64,000 bases of DNA from Bradyrhizobium sp. Y36 (GCF_002531575.1 NZ_NWTI01000003.1:372001-436000), one strand, 5' to 3'; counted from the first letter of the stretch, positions 27,871-37,036 are shown. The notes: generated from the sequence alone by a model not told the origin. Numbers and translations are program-made.

Positions 27871-28797
27871 TCAATCCACAAACTGTTCGACGATCGTGCG
27901 CTTGCCGAGCAGGAAGGCGTCGGCGACGAGACGAAGCGGCGTCAAATCGACGTCGCTTGCGCCGGTCGCCGCGAGCTCGACGAAGCGCCGGTAAAGCTCC
28001 CGATATTCTTCATCGGGCGCCTCGGCAATGGTGTTGCCGTCGATCGCCATGCGCCGGCCACCGCCAGACAGCGTCAGCCGGCCCTGGTCGGTCTCGACCA
28101 GGATATCCCAGCTCTGCGGCCCGGTCTGGCGGAAGTCGAATTCGGCGGTCACAGGCAGGCCGTCGATGTCGGTCAGGGTCAGGTTCGCCGCAATCGGCGC
28201 CTGGCAATTGGCGGGAAAGGCCAACTCGGCCGCGGTGACGAACACCGGCCTGGGCAGAATCCTGGTCAGGATCGACAGCGCGTTGATGCCAGGGTCGAAC
28301 ACGCCAAGGCCGCCCGGCTCCCAGATCCAGCTCTGGCCGGGATGCCAGACGCGAACGTCTTCCTTCCAGTTGATGTGCACCGACTTGATGCCTCGCGCCG
28401 CGAGCCATTGCCGCGCGGGCTCGACCGCCGGCGCATGGCGCGAATGCCAGGTCGCAAACAGCGTTCGCTTTGCCTTCGCCGCCATCGCGACAAGCGGATC
28501 GAGCTCGGCGACGCCGGTGCCCGGCGGCTTCTCCAGCATGACGTGCTTGCCGGCCGCGAGCGCCGCGGCGGCTTGCGCGCGTCTCACCTGCGGCGGCGTG
28601 CAGAGCGAGACTGCATCGACCGGCGGCCCCTTCTCCAACAGCTCCTCGATGGTGGCGAAATGCGGCAGCCCCGGCAACGAGGCATTGCGGCTCGCGATCG
28701 CCGTCAACGTCGCGCCCGGCACGGCGGCGATTGCACCGACATGCTGGTCGCGCGCGATCTTGCCGAAGCCGACGATGGCGATGCGAAGTTCAGTCAC
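27871..28797 (-). CDS. Gfo/Idh/MocA-family D-galactose / L-arabinose 1-dehydrogenase
   Basis: 308 residues. Rossmann motif IVGFGKIARDQH at the N-terminus; catalytic Lys in MLEKPPGTGVAEL near residue 91. The sequence resembles Pseudomonas/Azospirillum galactose (arabinose) 1-dehydrogenases rather than myo-inositol dehydrogenases. Produces the aldonolactone, with NAD(P)+ as acceptor. Start at 28797 overlaps the regulator gene by four bases. Followed by epimerase and lactonase, which supports the role. Confidence 0.87.
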   Translation of the reverse strand: MTELRIAIVGFGKIARDQHVGAIAAVPGATLTAIASRNASLPGLPHFATIEELLEKGPPVDAVSLCTPPQVRRAQAAAALAAGKHVMLEKPPGTGVAELDPLVAMAAKAKRTLFATWHSRHAPAVEPARQWLAARGIKSVHINWKEDVRVWHPGQSWIWEPGGLGVFDPGINALSILTRILPRPVFVTAAELAFPANCQAPIAANLTLTDIDGLPVTAEFDFRQTGPQSWDILVETDQGRLTLSGGGRRMAIDGNTIAEAPDEEYRELYRRFVELAATGASDVDLTPLRLVADAFLLGKRTIVEQFVD

Positions 28798-29570
28798 GAT
28801 CTTTCTCCAGATTCCACGGAGGGCAGCGCCCCTGCCGGCGCGATCTCGACGACCGTGCCTTCATGGCGGTGCATGCCGTTGTGAATGACGAAGACCATCG
28901 CTTCCGACGCGGCCTCCGCATTGCCTGCCGCGATCGCATCGACGATCTTCTGGTGCCAGAGCAGCACGGTGTCGCGGTCCTTCGATTCCACGGGGGCGCT
29001 CAGCAGGAACGAGGCGCGCAGGGCTGCCTCGATGACGTGGCCGATCGAACGCATGAACAGATTGCCCGAAGCGCGCGCCACGGCGACGTGAAGCGCGAGG
29101 TCGGCATCGGCAAAGCCGACCGAGTCGGATGCCTCGAGCCGCATGCGCTCCATGCTGCGCCGAAGCTCGGCAAGATCTTCCTCCGACCGCTGCGCGGCCG
29201 CCAGCATCGCCGCGCGCGGTTCGACCGCGAGGCGGATCTCGGCGAGGTCATTGAGGAAACGCTTGTCGATGCCGGCATCGAGGTGCCAGGCGAGCACGTC
29301 GGCGTCGAACATGTTCCAGGCCGCGCGTTCGCGCACGACGGTGCCGACGCGCGCCTTGGTGGTGAGCAGCCCCTTGGCGACGAGGGTCTTGACGCTCTCC
29401 CGCAACACCGGCCGCGACACGCCGAACATCGCGATCATCTCGGCATCTCCCGGCAGGCGCGTGCCTTCCGCGTAGCGGCCGGCGATGATGTCGACGCCGA
29501 TCGAGCGGGCGACCTCCGCATGGTTGGAGTGAGCCCGTCGCGTCGGGATGACGACGATGCGCGAGGTCAT
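28794..29570 (-). CDS. GntR-family (FadR subfamily) transcriptional regulator
   Basis: 258 residues. Winged HTH (GRYAEGTRLPGDAEMIAMFG, then VSRPVLRESVKTL) plus an all-helical FadR C-terminal domain with metal/ligand residues around DLALHVAVARASGN. Encoded inside the sugar operon between permease YjfF and the dehydrogenase, overlapping both by four bases. Probably represses the operon until a sugar or aldonate binds; a candidate operator is at 34266-34284. Confidence 0.92.
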   Translation of the reverse strand: MTSRIVVIPTRRAHSNHAEVARSIGVDIIAGRYAEGTRLPGDAEMIAMFGVSRPVLRESVKTLVAKGLLTTKARVGTVVRERAAWNMFDADVLAWHLDAGIDKRFLNDLAEIRLAVEPRAAMLAAAQRSEEDLAELRRSMERMRLEASDSVGFADADLALHVAVARASGNLFMRSIGHVIEAALRASFLLSAPVESKDRDTVLLWHQKIVDAIAAGNAEAASEAMVFVIHNGMHRHEGTVVEIAPAGALPSVESGERS

Positions 29571-30547
29571 GGGGCGGCTCCCGCGCGTTTCGCCGCCGGC
29601 CGACGCGCGAGCGCGACCAGAGCCTGCTGCAGGGCGATGAAGGCGAACAGCAAAACGCCGGTCGCGATCTTGGTCCACCAGCTCGACAGCGTGCCGTCGA
29701 AATTGATGTAGGTCTGGATCATTCCCTGGATCAGCACGCCGAGGAAGGTCCCGATCACCGAGCCCTGTCCGCCCGTGAGCAGCGTGCCGCCGATGACGAC
29801 CGCAGCGATGGTGTCGAGCTCGACGCCGACGGCGGAGAGCGAGTAGCCGGCGCTGGTGTAGAAGGAGAAGACGATGCCGGCGATCCCTGCGAGAAGGCTC
29901 GACAGCATGTAGATCTTCACCGTCATCTTGCCGACCGCAACGCCCATCAGGCTCGCGGTGGCCCGGCTGCCGCCGAGCGCGTAGACGTTGGCGCCAAATC
30001 TCGTCAGATGCAGCAGCAGGGCGCCGCCGATGACGATGACGAGCATGATGATCGCAATCGCGGTCAACCGCCCGCCGCCGGGCATGCGCAGCGCGAAGTC
30101 AGAGACCGTCGAATAGACAGGCGCGGTGATCGGTACCGATTCGGTGGAGAGCAGGAAGCTCGCGCCGCGCGCCAGGAACATGCCGGCCAGCGTCACGATG
30201 AACGGCGGTAGATCGAAGATATGAATCACCGCGCCCATCGCCGCGCCAAAGGCCGCCGAGAGCACGAGGATGGCGACGAAGGCGACCGGCGGCGGCACGC
30301 CCCAGCGCTCGATCGCGAGCGCCACGAACACGGTGGTGAAGCCGATCACCGAGCCGACCGAGAGATCGATGCCGCCGGAGATGATGACGAAGGTCATGCC
30401 GGTCGCGACGATGCCGAGGAAGGCGTTGTCGGTGAGGAGGTTGCCGACCACGCGGGTCGAGGCAATGTTGGGGAATTGCATCGCGCAGGCCGCAAAGCCT
30501 GTCACGAGCACGATCGCCGTGATGAGGACGGGCGGCAGGCCTCTCAT
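29567..30547 (-). CDS. yjfF: CUT2 sugar ABC transporter permease (YjfF-like)
   Basis: 326 residues, about eight to ten helices, with the IISGGIDLSVGSVIGF motif of CUT2 permeases. Second of two different permease genes following one ATPase, the YtfR-T-YjfF arrangement of galactofuranose transporters. ATG 30547 overlaps the preceding stop by four bases, while the longer open frame lies inside ytfT. Confidence 0.9.
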   Translation of the reverse strand: MRGLPPVLITAIVLVTGFAACAMQFPNIASTRVVGNLLTDNAFLGIVATGMTFVIISGGIDLSVGSVIGFTTVFVALAIERWGVPPPVAFVAILVLSAAFGAAMGAVIHIFDLPPFIVTLAGMFLARGASFLLSTESVPITAPVYSTVSDFALRMPGGGRLTAIAIIMLVIVIGGALLLHLTRFGANVYALGGSRATASLMGVAVGKMTVKIYMLSSLLAGIAGIVFSFYTSAGYSLSAVGVELDTIAAVVIGGTLLTGGQGSVIGTFLGVLIQGMIQTYINFDGTLSSWWTKIATGVLLFAFIALQQALVALARRPAAKRAGAAP

Positions 30548-31536
30548 GCTTTCGTCCCCCGCAGCCGCGTGGCGATGCCCGCAAAGCCCGACAGCTTCGG
30601 CGATTGCAACAGCAGCACCGCGAGCACCACCCCCGCCTTGACCAGCAAATTGAACTCCGGCGGATAGCCCGACAGCAGAATGCCGGTGTTCATGGTCTGG
30701 ATGATCAGCGCGCCCAGCACCGCGAGCACGAGGCTGAAGCGGCCGCCAAACAGCGAGGTGCCGCCGATCACCACGGCGAGGATCGCATCGAGCTCGAGCC
30801 AGAGGCCGGCATTGTTGGCATCCGCGCCCATGATGTCGGCCGCCGCGATCACGCCGGCGAGCGCGGCACAGACGCCGCACCAGACATAGACGGCTATGAT
30901 CATCGCGCGGGTGCCGACGCCGGCAAGCTCACTGGCGCGCGCATTGCCGCCGGTCGCCTCGATCAGAAGCCCGAGCGCGGAGCCGCGCACCACTGCTCCG
31001 GTGAGAATCAGCATCCCTAAGGCAATCACGACCGGCACCGGCAGGCCGAGCACCGAGCCATTGCCGAGCCAGACCAGATCCGGCGAGGAGAAGGTGACGA
31101 TGCGCCCCTCGGTGATGAGCTGGGCGATCCCCCGGCCCGCCACCATCAGGATCAGCGTCGCCACGATCGGCTGCATGCCGAGCACGGCGACGAGGAAGCC
31201 GTTCCACAATCCGCAGACAAGGCCGGCGCCGAGCGCGGCTGCCAGCACCACGGGTAGGCCATGAGTGTCGGCAAGGCTTGCCGCGATCGCGCCGCAGATG
31301 GCCATGACCGCGCCGACCGAGAGATCGATGCCGCGCGTCGCGATCACCAGCACCATGCCGAGCGAGAGCAGCGCCACCGGCGTGCCGCGGTTGAGCACGT
31401 CGATCAGGCTGCCGAACAGACGACCGTCCTGGAGGCGGAGGTCGAAGAACTGCGGCGACACCACGCGATCGACCGCGAGAATGACGATCAGCGCCAGGAT
31501 CTGGGCAAGGCCGCGACGCGGCAACAGCGCCGTCAT
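30544..31536 (-). CDS. ytfT: CUT2 sugar ABC transporter permease (YtfT-like)
   Basis: 330 residues, multi-helix permease with IATRGIDLSVGAVMAICG. Forms a heterodimeric channel with YjfF. Four-base overlaps with both neighbours show tight translational coupling. Confidence 0.9.
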   Translation of the reverse strand: MTALLPRRGLAQILALIVILAVDRVVSPQFFDLRLQDGRLFGSLIDVLNRGTPVALLSLGMVLVIATRGIDLSVGAVMAICGAIAASLADTHGLPVVLAAALGAGLVCGLWNGFLVAVLGMQPIVATLILMVAGRGIAQLITEGRIVTFSSPDLVWLGNGSVLGLPVPVVIALGMLILTGAVVRGSALGLLIEATGGNARASELAGVGTRAMIIAVYVWCGVCAALAGVIAAADIMGADANNAGLWLELDAILAVVIGGTSLFGGRFSLVLAVLGALIIQTMNTGILLSGYPPEFNLLVKAGVVLAVLLLQSPKLSGFAGIATRLRGTKA

Positions 31537-33077
31537 GTGTGGGCCTCGAGCGCAACAGCGACGCTGTCGGCGGCAATGGCCGCCAGGATGTTGCCGACGT
31601 CGATCGCCTCGCCCGCGAGCTCCTCGATATGGGCGCGGTCGCGCAGCACCACGACGCGGTCCGAATAGGTCACAATCTCGTCCAGCTCGGAGGAGATCAC
31701 CAGCAGCGAGAGGCCGTCGTCGCAGAGCTCGCGGATCAGGCGGATGATCTCGGCATGCGCGCCGACGTCGATGCCGCGGGTCGGCTCGTCCAGCACGAGG
31801 AGCCGCGGCGAGGTCGCGAGCCAGCGCGCCAGCAGCACCTTCTGCTGATTGCCGCCGGAGAGCAGGCCGACGGGACGCTCGGGATCGGCCGGACGAATGT
31901 CGAGCATCTTGACATAGCGGCGCGCGATCTCGTCCTGCTCACGGCGCGACAGCGGCCGATGCAGGCCGCGCTTGGCCTGGAGCGCGAGCACGATGTTCTC
32001 ACGCACGGTGAGCTCGGCGACGATGCCCTCGGTCTTGCGCTCCTCCGGGCAATAGCCGAAACCGTGGCGGACGCCGTCGCGCGGCGACTGCAGCCGGACG
32101 GGCGTGCCCTCCACCCTCGCCTGCCCGCGATCGGCGCGCTCGGCGCCGAACACCAGCCGCGCCGTCTCGGTGCGGCCCGAGCCGAGCAGACCGGCGAGGC
32201 CGACGACCTCGCCATGACGCAGCTCGAGATTGAACGGCGCGACATAGCCGGCCTTGCCGAAATTCTCGAAGCTGGCGCAGACCTCGCGGGCCTTATGCTC
32301 GCCCGCTGATGCCCGTGCACTGGTGGTCTCGGCCAGTTCGCGGCCGAGCATCAGCCGGATCAGCTCGAGCCGGGGCAGCGAGGCGGTCTCACGCTCGCCG
32401 ACCAGGCGGCCATTACGCAGCACCGTGATGCGGTCGGAGATCTCGTAGACCTGATCGAGGAAATGGCTGACGAAGACGATGCCGATGCCGCGCTTGGCGA
32501 GCTGCCGCATGATGCGAAACAGGATCTCGACCTCGTGGCGGTCGAGGCTCGCGGTCGGCTCGTCCAGGATCAGGACGCGCGCGGAGAGATCCACCGCGCG
32601 GGCGATCGCGGTGACGTGCTGAATGGCGACGGAATAGCTGCCGAGCGGCGCGGCGACGTCGATGTCGAGGCCGAAATCCGCCAGCAGCGCCTTGGCACGG
32701 CGGCGCATCTCGCCTTCGCGCACGATGCCGAAGCGCATCGGCTGGCGGTCGAGAAACAGGTTCTGCGCCACCGAGAGGTTCGGCAGCAGGTTGACTTCCT
32801 GGTAGACGGTGGCGATGCCCGCTGCCAGCGCAGCCTTGGCCGAGCGCGGCGCGATGTCCTCGCCGCCAATCCTGACGATGCCGGCGTCGCGCGGGAACAC
32901 GCCGGTGACGACCTTGATCAGCGTGGATTTTCCGGCGCCGTTCTCGCCGAGCAGCGCATGGATTTCCCCGGCGCGCAGCGTGAAGTCGACCTCCTGCAGC
33001 GCGTGCACGGCGCCGAAGCTCTTGCTGATCCCGCGCACCTCGAGCAGGGGCATAGCGGGATCAAGGCTGTTCTGCAT
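31533..33077 (-). CDS. ytfR: CUT2 sugar ABC transporter ATP-binding protein (YtfR-like)
   Basis: 514 residues, two ATPase domains. Domain 1: Walker A GENGAGKST near 43, LILDEPTASLDRHE. Domain 2: GLLGSGRTETARLVFG, LSGGNQQKVLLARWL, LVLDEPTRGIDVGAH. The first signature motif is degenerate (SVAIQ instead of LSGGQ), as is common in this class. Separated from the binding protein by 113 bases that include a strong hairpin. Confidence 0.92.
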   Translation of the reverse strand: MQNSLDPAMPLLEVRGISKSFGAVHALQEVDFTLRAGEIHALLGENGAGKSTLIKVVTGVFPRDAGIVRIGGEDIAPRSAKAALAAGIATVYQEVNLLPNLSVAQNLFLDRQPMRFGIVREGEMRRRAKALLADFGLDIDVAAPLGSYSVAIQHVTAIARAVDLSARVLILDEPTASLDRHEVEILFRIMRQLAKRGIGIVFVSHFLDQVYEISDRITVLRNGRLVGERETASLPRLELIRLMLGRELAETTSARASAGEHKAREVCASFENFGKAGYVAPFNLELRHGEVVGLAGLLGSGRTETARLVFGAERADRGQARVEGTPVRLQSPRDGVRHGFGYCPEERKTEGIVAELTVRENIVLALQAKRGLHRPLSRREQDEIARRYVKMLDIRPADPERPVGLLSGGNQQKVLLARWLATSPRLLVLDEPTRGIDVGAHAEIIRLIRELCDDGLSLLVISSELDEIVTYSDRVVVLRDRAHIEELAGEAIDVGNILAAIAADSVAVALEAHT

Positions 33078-33155
33078 GGCAAAGTCACTCCCGAAGGCGC
33101 CCGCATTGAAGCGGACACCAGCCTATGCGGTCGCGCGGCGGTTTCGAAGGGGGGT

Positions 33156-33180
33156 GCCGGACCGCAAGCTGCGGTCCGGC
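33156..33180 (-). terminator. Intra-operon hairpin between ytfQ and ytfR
   Basis: GCCGGACCGCA (33156-33166) and TGCGGTCCGGC (33170-33180) make a perfect 11-bp stem with a 3-base loop, 11 bases after the ytfQ stop. No U-run, so partial attenuation or 3'-end stabilisation of the binding-protein message is likely. Confidence 0.65.
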
Positions 33181-33190
33181 GAAGCCCGCC

Positions 33191-34156
33191 TCAGTAACCG
33201 AGGCCCTTCTTGCTGTCGTAGATCTTCTGCGGATCGTCCGCGGCCGTATAGAGCTTGGACTCGGTCTGGATCCATTTCGGCGGAACCGTGCCCTTGTCCT
33301 TGAAGGCCGCGACGGCATCGAGCGCGGGGCCGGCCATGTTCGGCGTCAGCTCGACCGTGGCGTTGGCTTCGCCGGCGACCATCGCCTTGAAGATATCGGG
33401 CACCGCGTCGATCGAGACGGTGAGAATGTCCTTGCCCGGCTTGAGGCCGGCTTCCTTCATCGCCTGGATCGCGCCGACCATCATGTCGTCGTTGTGCGCG
33501 TAGACCGCGCAGATGTTCTTGCCGCCGCCTTCGGCCTTGATGAAGCTCTCCATCACCTCCTTGCCCTTGGCGCGGGTGAAGTCGCCGGTCTGGCTGCGCA
33601 CCACCTTCAGGTTCGCATGCTTCGCGACGGCGGTGTCAAAGCCCTTCTTGCGATTGGTCGCGACGCTGGCGCCGACCGTGCCTTGCAGCTCGACGATGTT
33701 GCAGGGCTTGGTGCCGACGGTCTTGGCGAGCCAGTCGCCGGCCACCTCGCCTTCATGCACGCTGTCGGAGGTCACGGCGGTGAGATAGAGCTCCTTGCCG
33801 GAGGGATCGATGTCACGGTCGAGCAGCACGACCGGGATCTTGGCCTCCTTGGCTTCCTTCAGCACAGAATCCCATCCGGTCGAGACGACCGGCGCGAGGA
33901 AGATCGCATCGACGTTCTGCGCGATGAAGGAACGGATCGCCTTGATCTGGTTCTCCTGCTTCTGCTGCGCGTCGGCGATCTTGAGGTTGACCTGGCGCTT
34001 GCTGGCCTCCTGCTTGGAGACCGAGGTCTCGGCTGCGCGCCAGCCGGATTCCGATCCGATCTGCGAGAAGCCGATGGTGAGCTGGCCGGCATTGGCCGGC
34101 AGCGCGAGCAGCAGCGCGGCCGTGGCGCTGGCCGCAAAGAGGGCTTTGAGGGTCAT
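33191..34156 (-). CDS. ytfQ: Sugar ABC transporter periplasmic binding protein (YtfQ-like)
   Basis: 321 residues. Signal peptide ending LPANAG; then QLTIGFSQIGSESGWRAAET, which matches YtfQ galactofuranose-binding proteins closely in layout. First gene of the transporter set. ATG 34156 has GGGAGA about 11 bases upstream. Ligand likely galactofuranose or a related furanose such as arabinose; not provable from sequence. Confidence 0.88.
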   Translation of the reverse strand: MTLKALFAASATAALLLALPANAGQLTIGFSQIGSESGWRAAETSVSKQEASKRQVNLKIADAQQKQENQIKAIRSFIAQNVDAIFLAPVVSTGWDSVLKEAKEAKIPVVLLDRDIDPSGKELYLTAVTSDSVHEGEVAGDWLAKTVGTKPCNIVELQGTVGASVATNRKKGFDTAVAKHANLKVVRSQTGDFTRAKGKEVMESFIKAEGGGKNICAVYAHNDDMMVGAIQAMKEAGLKPGKDILTVSIDAVPDIFKAMVAGEANATVELTPNMAGPALDAVAAFKDKGTVPPKWIQTESKLYTAADDPQKIYDSKKGLGY

Positions 34157-34265
34157 CAGGCGTGTCTCCCAAGATGTTATCCGGGGCGCCGATTGGTAGC
34201 ATGGCACCCTCAGGCCGGCCCTTGAGGCGGCGGAAGGCACTATTTCACAGGAGGAGGGTTCCGAC

Positions 34266-34284
34266 TAGTCATATTATTTGACTA
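34266..34284. promoter_or_regulatory. Perfect palindrome upstream of ytfQ, candidate FadR-type operator
   Basis: TAGTCA (34266-34271) and TGACTA (34279-34284) flank an AT-rich 7-base spacer. It is an AT-rich island in GC-rich DNA, about 110 bases before the ytfQ start. GntR/FadR-type operators have GT...AC half-sites of this kind. Between here and the repeat at 34407 I see nothing else. Confidence 0.5.
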
Positions 34285-34406
34285 TTGGGGGCAAAAACGC
34301 ACGGGAGGAGCGTCGAGCGGTTTGATGACACGCTCGGCGCGATTTTGTTCCGGTGATGCAACGATAAGATGAAGGAAATTGTGCGGGTCGGCGGGGCGCC
34401 ACGCTC

Positions 34407-34492
34407 CGTCATGCCGGGCTTGTCCCGGCCATCCACGCCTTTGCCATACGGCACGAAGAACGTGGATGCCCGGGACAAGCCCGGGCATGACG
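34407..34492. repeat. Long palindromic intergenic repeat
   Basis: CGTCATGCCGGGCTTGTCCC at 34407 onward is mirrored by GGGACAAGCCCGGGCATGACG ending at 34492 (shown arms are near-perfect over about 30 bases). Lies 44 bases downstream of the FAH-fold gene and may end its transcript. Together with the operator at 34266 it accounts for the 379-base gap 34157-34535. Confidence 0.8.
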
Positions 34493-34535
34493 ACTTCCTG
34501 CCAACTCGCTTGTGCGAGCTGAAAACGGAGCGGCG

Positions 34536-35708
34536 CTAGATCAGCTTCCGCTGCGCCAGATTCTTCATCAGCGCACCGATGCCGAAGGTCCAGGGCTCGC
34601 ACGTGTCGCTGGTGCGCATGCGGTTGACGAGCTTGCCGAGCTCCGGCGCTGCGATCGTGACGATGTCGTCGCGCTTGTGGGTGAACCCCTGCCCCGGCGC
34701 ATCGCGATCCTTGACCGGTGCGAACATGGTGCCGAGGAACAGCACGAAGCCATCTGGGTATTGATGGATCTTGCCGATGGTCTGCGCGACAAGGTCGGTC
34801 GGATCGCGGCTGATCTTGCTGATCGAGGAATGGCCGTCGAGGACGAACCCGTCGGTGCCCGTCACGTTCAGGCTGATATCGAGCTTGCGCGCGTCGTCGA
34901 GCGTGAAGGTGTCGTCGAACAGCCGCAGCAGCGGGCCGATCGAGCAGGACGCATTGTTGTCCTTGGCCTTCGACAGCAGCAGCGCCGAGCGTCCCTCGAA
35001 GTCGCGCAGATTCACGTCGTTGCCGAGCGCGCCGCCGACGATCTTGCCGCGGCTGGAGACGAACAGCACCAGCTCCGGCTCGGGGTTGTTCCAGGTCGAT
35101 TTCGGATGCAGGCCCGCGTCCATGCCGGTGCCGACCGAGGACATGGTCGGCGCCTTGGTGAAGACTTCGGCATCGGGGCCGATGCCGACTTCGAGGTACT
35201 GACTCCAGGCGTTCTGGTCGATCAGCACCTGCTTCAGGTGCATCGCCTGGTCCGAGCCCGGCTTGAGTTTCGACAGGTCGTCGCCAATCAGGCGCGTCAC
35301 TTCCTTGCGGATCGCTTCAGCCGAGGCCGGATTGCCCTTGGCGCGCTCCTCGATGACGCGCTCCAGCATCGAGATCGCGAAGGTGACGCCGGCGGCCTTC
35401 AGGGTCTGGAGATCGACCGGCGCCAGCAGCCACGGCTTGCTGAGGTCGCGTCCGTCAGGGGCGGTGTTGGCCACGATCGCTTCGAGATCGCCGATCCGTT
35501 CGCCCGCGGTCGCGGCAAGCGCCTTGGCGGGATTGTCCTCTTCGCATAGCGCGCTGACGGTCGGAAATTTTGCGGTGACATCGAAGACGCCGTCGCCGCG
35601 CACGGCGACCACGGCCGGGCCATTGACCTGCGGCAGCCAGACGCGGCCGACCAGCGTCCCCCTCGTTCCATCTTCGGGGAGAAGGTCTTTAACGGACAGT
35701 GTCGTCAT
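34536..35708 (-). CDS. Fumarylacetoacetate hydrolase-fold protein, probable 2-keto-3-deoxy-sugar-acid dehydratase (XylX-like)
   Basis: 390 residues. C-terminal FAH fold with metal-site elements (EVGIGPDAEVFTKAP, PEPELVLFVSSRGKIVG, GNDVNLRDFEGR). The N-terminal LPEDGTRGTLVGRVWLP stretch and the overall length resemble, from memory, the XylX-type 2-keto-3-deoxypentonate dehydratases of Weimberg-type pathways. It is upstream of the sugar transporter on the same strand. If correct, it turns 2-keto-3-deoxy-pentonate into alpha-ketoglutarate semialdehyde. A beta-diketone hydrolase or other FAH activity is possible. ATG 35708 chosen. Confidence 0.72.
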   Translation of the reverse strand: MTTLSVKDLLPEDGTRGTLVGRVWLPQVNGPAVVAVRGDGVFDVTAKFPTVSALCEEDNPAKALAATAGERIGDLEAIVANTAPDGRDLSKPWLLAPVDLQTLKAAGVTFAISMLERVIEERAKGNPASAEAIRKEVTRLIGDDLSKLKPGSDQAMHLKQVLIDQNAWSQYLEVGIGPDAEVFTKAPTMSSVGTGMDAGLHPKSTWNNPEPELVLFVSSRGKIVGGALGNDVNLRDFEGRSALLLSKAKDNNASCSIGPLLRLFDDTFTLDDARKLDISLNVTGTDGFVLDGHSSISKISRDPTDLVAQTIGKIHQYPDGFVLFLGTMFAPVKDRDAPGQGFTHKRDDIVTIAAPELGKLVNRMRTSDTCEPWTFGIGALMKNLAQRKLI

Positions 35709-35822
35709 GGCCGGCGTCCTCGCTGTTTCTAAGGACCGGCCGCGTTCATAGCGGCCGATCCCATTGGCGAAGACCAATAAACGTCTGGCGGGGGAAGTCC
35801 AGAGCGGCAGGATGCCCCGTTG

Positions 35823-36800
35823 CTATGCCCCTGCCCGCGCCTTTCGCGCCGCGATCTGCTGCAGCGCCCAACGCGCATTCTTGCGCACATCGGGATCAGG
35901 ATCGTCGGCAATGACGGCCAGGAACACCTCGCCGTCGGGATGGGCGATTTCGCCGAGCGCAGCGGCGGCCTCTTTACGCAAATTGGCCTGATCGTGATTG
36001 ACACAATTGCCGATCGGGCGCACCGCGCGCTCGATCTTCATGCGGCCGAGGCTCCGGATCGCCTTCAGCCGCACCTGCCAGAACTCGTCGGCAAGACACG
36101 TGACCAGTGGGTCGGCAGCGAGCGAACCGTTGACGTTGAGGCCCAAGGTTTCCGCGGCCATCTCGCGGACCATCCAGTCGGAATCCTTCAGAGCGCGCGT
36201 GATCGTCTCCGCGGCCGGCTTCATCTGCGAGAAGGCCAGCGCACTGACGGCGGCGCGGCGAACATGCGCGTCGGGGTCGTTGATCAGTGCCGTCAGCGCG
36301 GGGATGGATTCTTCCAGCTTGAGGAAGCCGATCACCCCGATCGCCTGAACGCGCACGGCGGCATCGCTGTCCTGCAGCGCTTCCAGCGCCGGCTTCAGCG
36401 TGTCCTTGCAGCGCAGCTCCTTCAGGGCGCGCAGCGCGCCCATGCGGACGAAGGCGTGAGCATGCTTCACCAGCGGCAGGATGATCTCCGCACAGGCGGG
36501 ATCCTTGAACTCGGCCATGCTGTCGGCCGCGGCCGCCGCCACGATCCTTTCGGGGTCGACAAGCAGCTTGACCAGCGCGCTTGCCGCCTCCGGCCCGTCG
36601 AACTCGCCGAGCGCCATTGCGACTTGCTGGCGCACGCCAGCATCGGGATCGGCGACCATATTGGCGAGATGGCCGACCGCGGCCGGATCGCCGGAATGGC
36701 CGAGCGCGATGATGGCGACGCGGCGCTCGGCGGGGTCGGCGGCCTGAAGCCGCTCGTCGGCGTCTTCGAGATCGTCGTAGGTTTCGAACGGGCTCGACAT
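35823..36800 (-). CDS. HEAT-repeat (PBS-lyase-type) protein
   Basis: 325 residues composed almost wholly of about eight to nine helical repeats of about 31 residues with the DPDAxVRxxA pattern (e.g. DPDAGVRQQVAMALGEF, DSDAAVRVQAIGVIGFL, DPDAHVRRAAVSALAFS, DPDPDVRKNARWALQQI). Such solenoids act as protein-binding scaffolds. No signal peptide, so cytoplasmic. ATG 36800 has GAGGTGA close upstream and follows the ferredoxin stop by two bases. A scaffold or assembly role for the ferredoxin/flavoprotein is inferred from coupling. Confidence 0.88.
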   Translation of the reverse strand: MSSPFETYDDLEDADERLQAADPAERRVAIIALGHSGDPAAVGHLANMVADPDAGVRQQVAMALGEFDGPEAASALVKLLVDPERIVAAAAADSMAEFKDPACAEIILPLVKHAHAFVRMGALRALKELRCKDTLKPALEALQDSDAAVRVQAIGVIGFLKLEESIPALTALINDPDAHVRRAAVSALAFSQMKPAAETITRALKDSDWMVREMAAETLGLNVNGSLAADPLVTCLADEFWQVRLKAIRSLGRMKIERAVRPIGNCVNHDQANLRKEAAAALGEIAHPDGEVFLAVIADDPDPDVRKNARWALQQIAARKARAGA

Positions 36801-36802
36801 GC

Positions 36803-37036
36803 TCACCTCAACAGATAGGGAATGTTGACGGTGACGGCGCCGGTCGGGCAATCGGCCTCGCAGGGCATGCAGTACCAGCACTCGTCATAGGCCATATAGG
36901 CCTTGTTGGTCATGTCGCTGATGCGCAAGACGTCGAGCGGGCAGACGTCGACGCACACCGTGCAACCCTTGTCGGCGATGCATTTGGCATCGTCGACGAC
37001 CACCGGAACCGAAGTCTGATAGGACGCGAGAGGCAT
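36803..37036 (-). CDS. Small 2x[4Fe-4S] ferredoxin, AprB-like
   Basis: 77 residues. Two cysteine clusters: C-x5-C-x2-C-x3-CP in CIADKGCTVCVDVCP and C-x2-C-x2-C-x3-CP in CWYCMPCEADCPTG. Eight Cys in all can hold two [4Fe-4S] clusters. The long first spacing (x5) differs from ordinary 8-Fe ferredoxins and recalls the ferredoxin part of AprB; the AprB C-terminal tail is absent. Sits between the AprA-like flavoprotein and the HEAT protein. ATG 37036 has AGGAGA upstream. Confidence 0.88.
   Translation of the reverse strand: MPLASYQTSVPVVVDDAKCIADKGCTVCVDVCPLDVLRISDMTNKAYMAYDECWYCMPCEADCPTGAVTVNIPYLLR

Noticed and set aside
34269..34602. Short open frames on the minus strand around the long repeat
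   Set aside because: They are translations of the palindromic repeat and the end of the FAH-fold gene in another frame; no ribosome-binding site.
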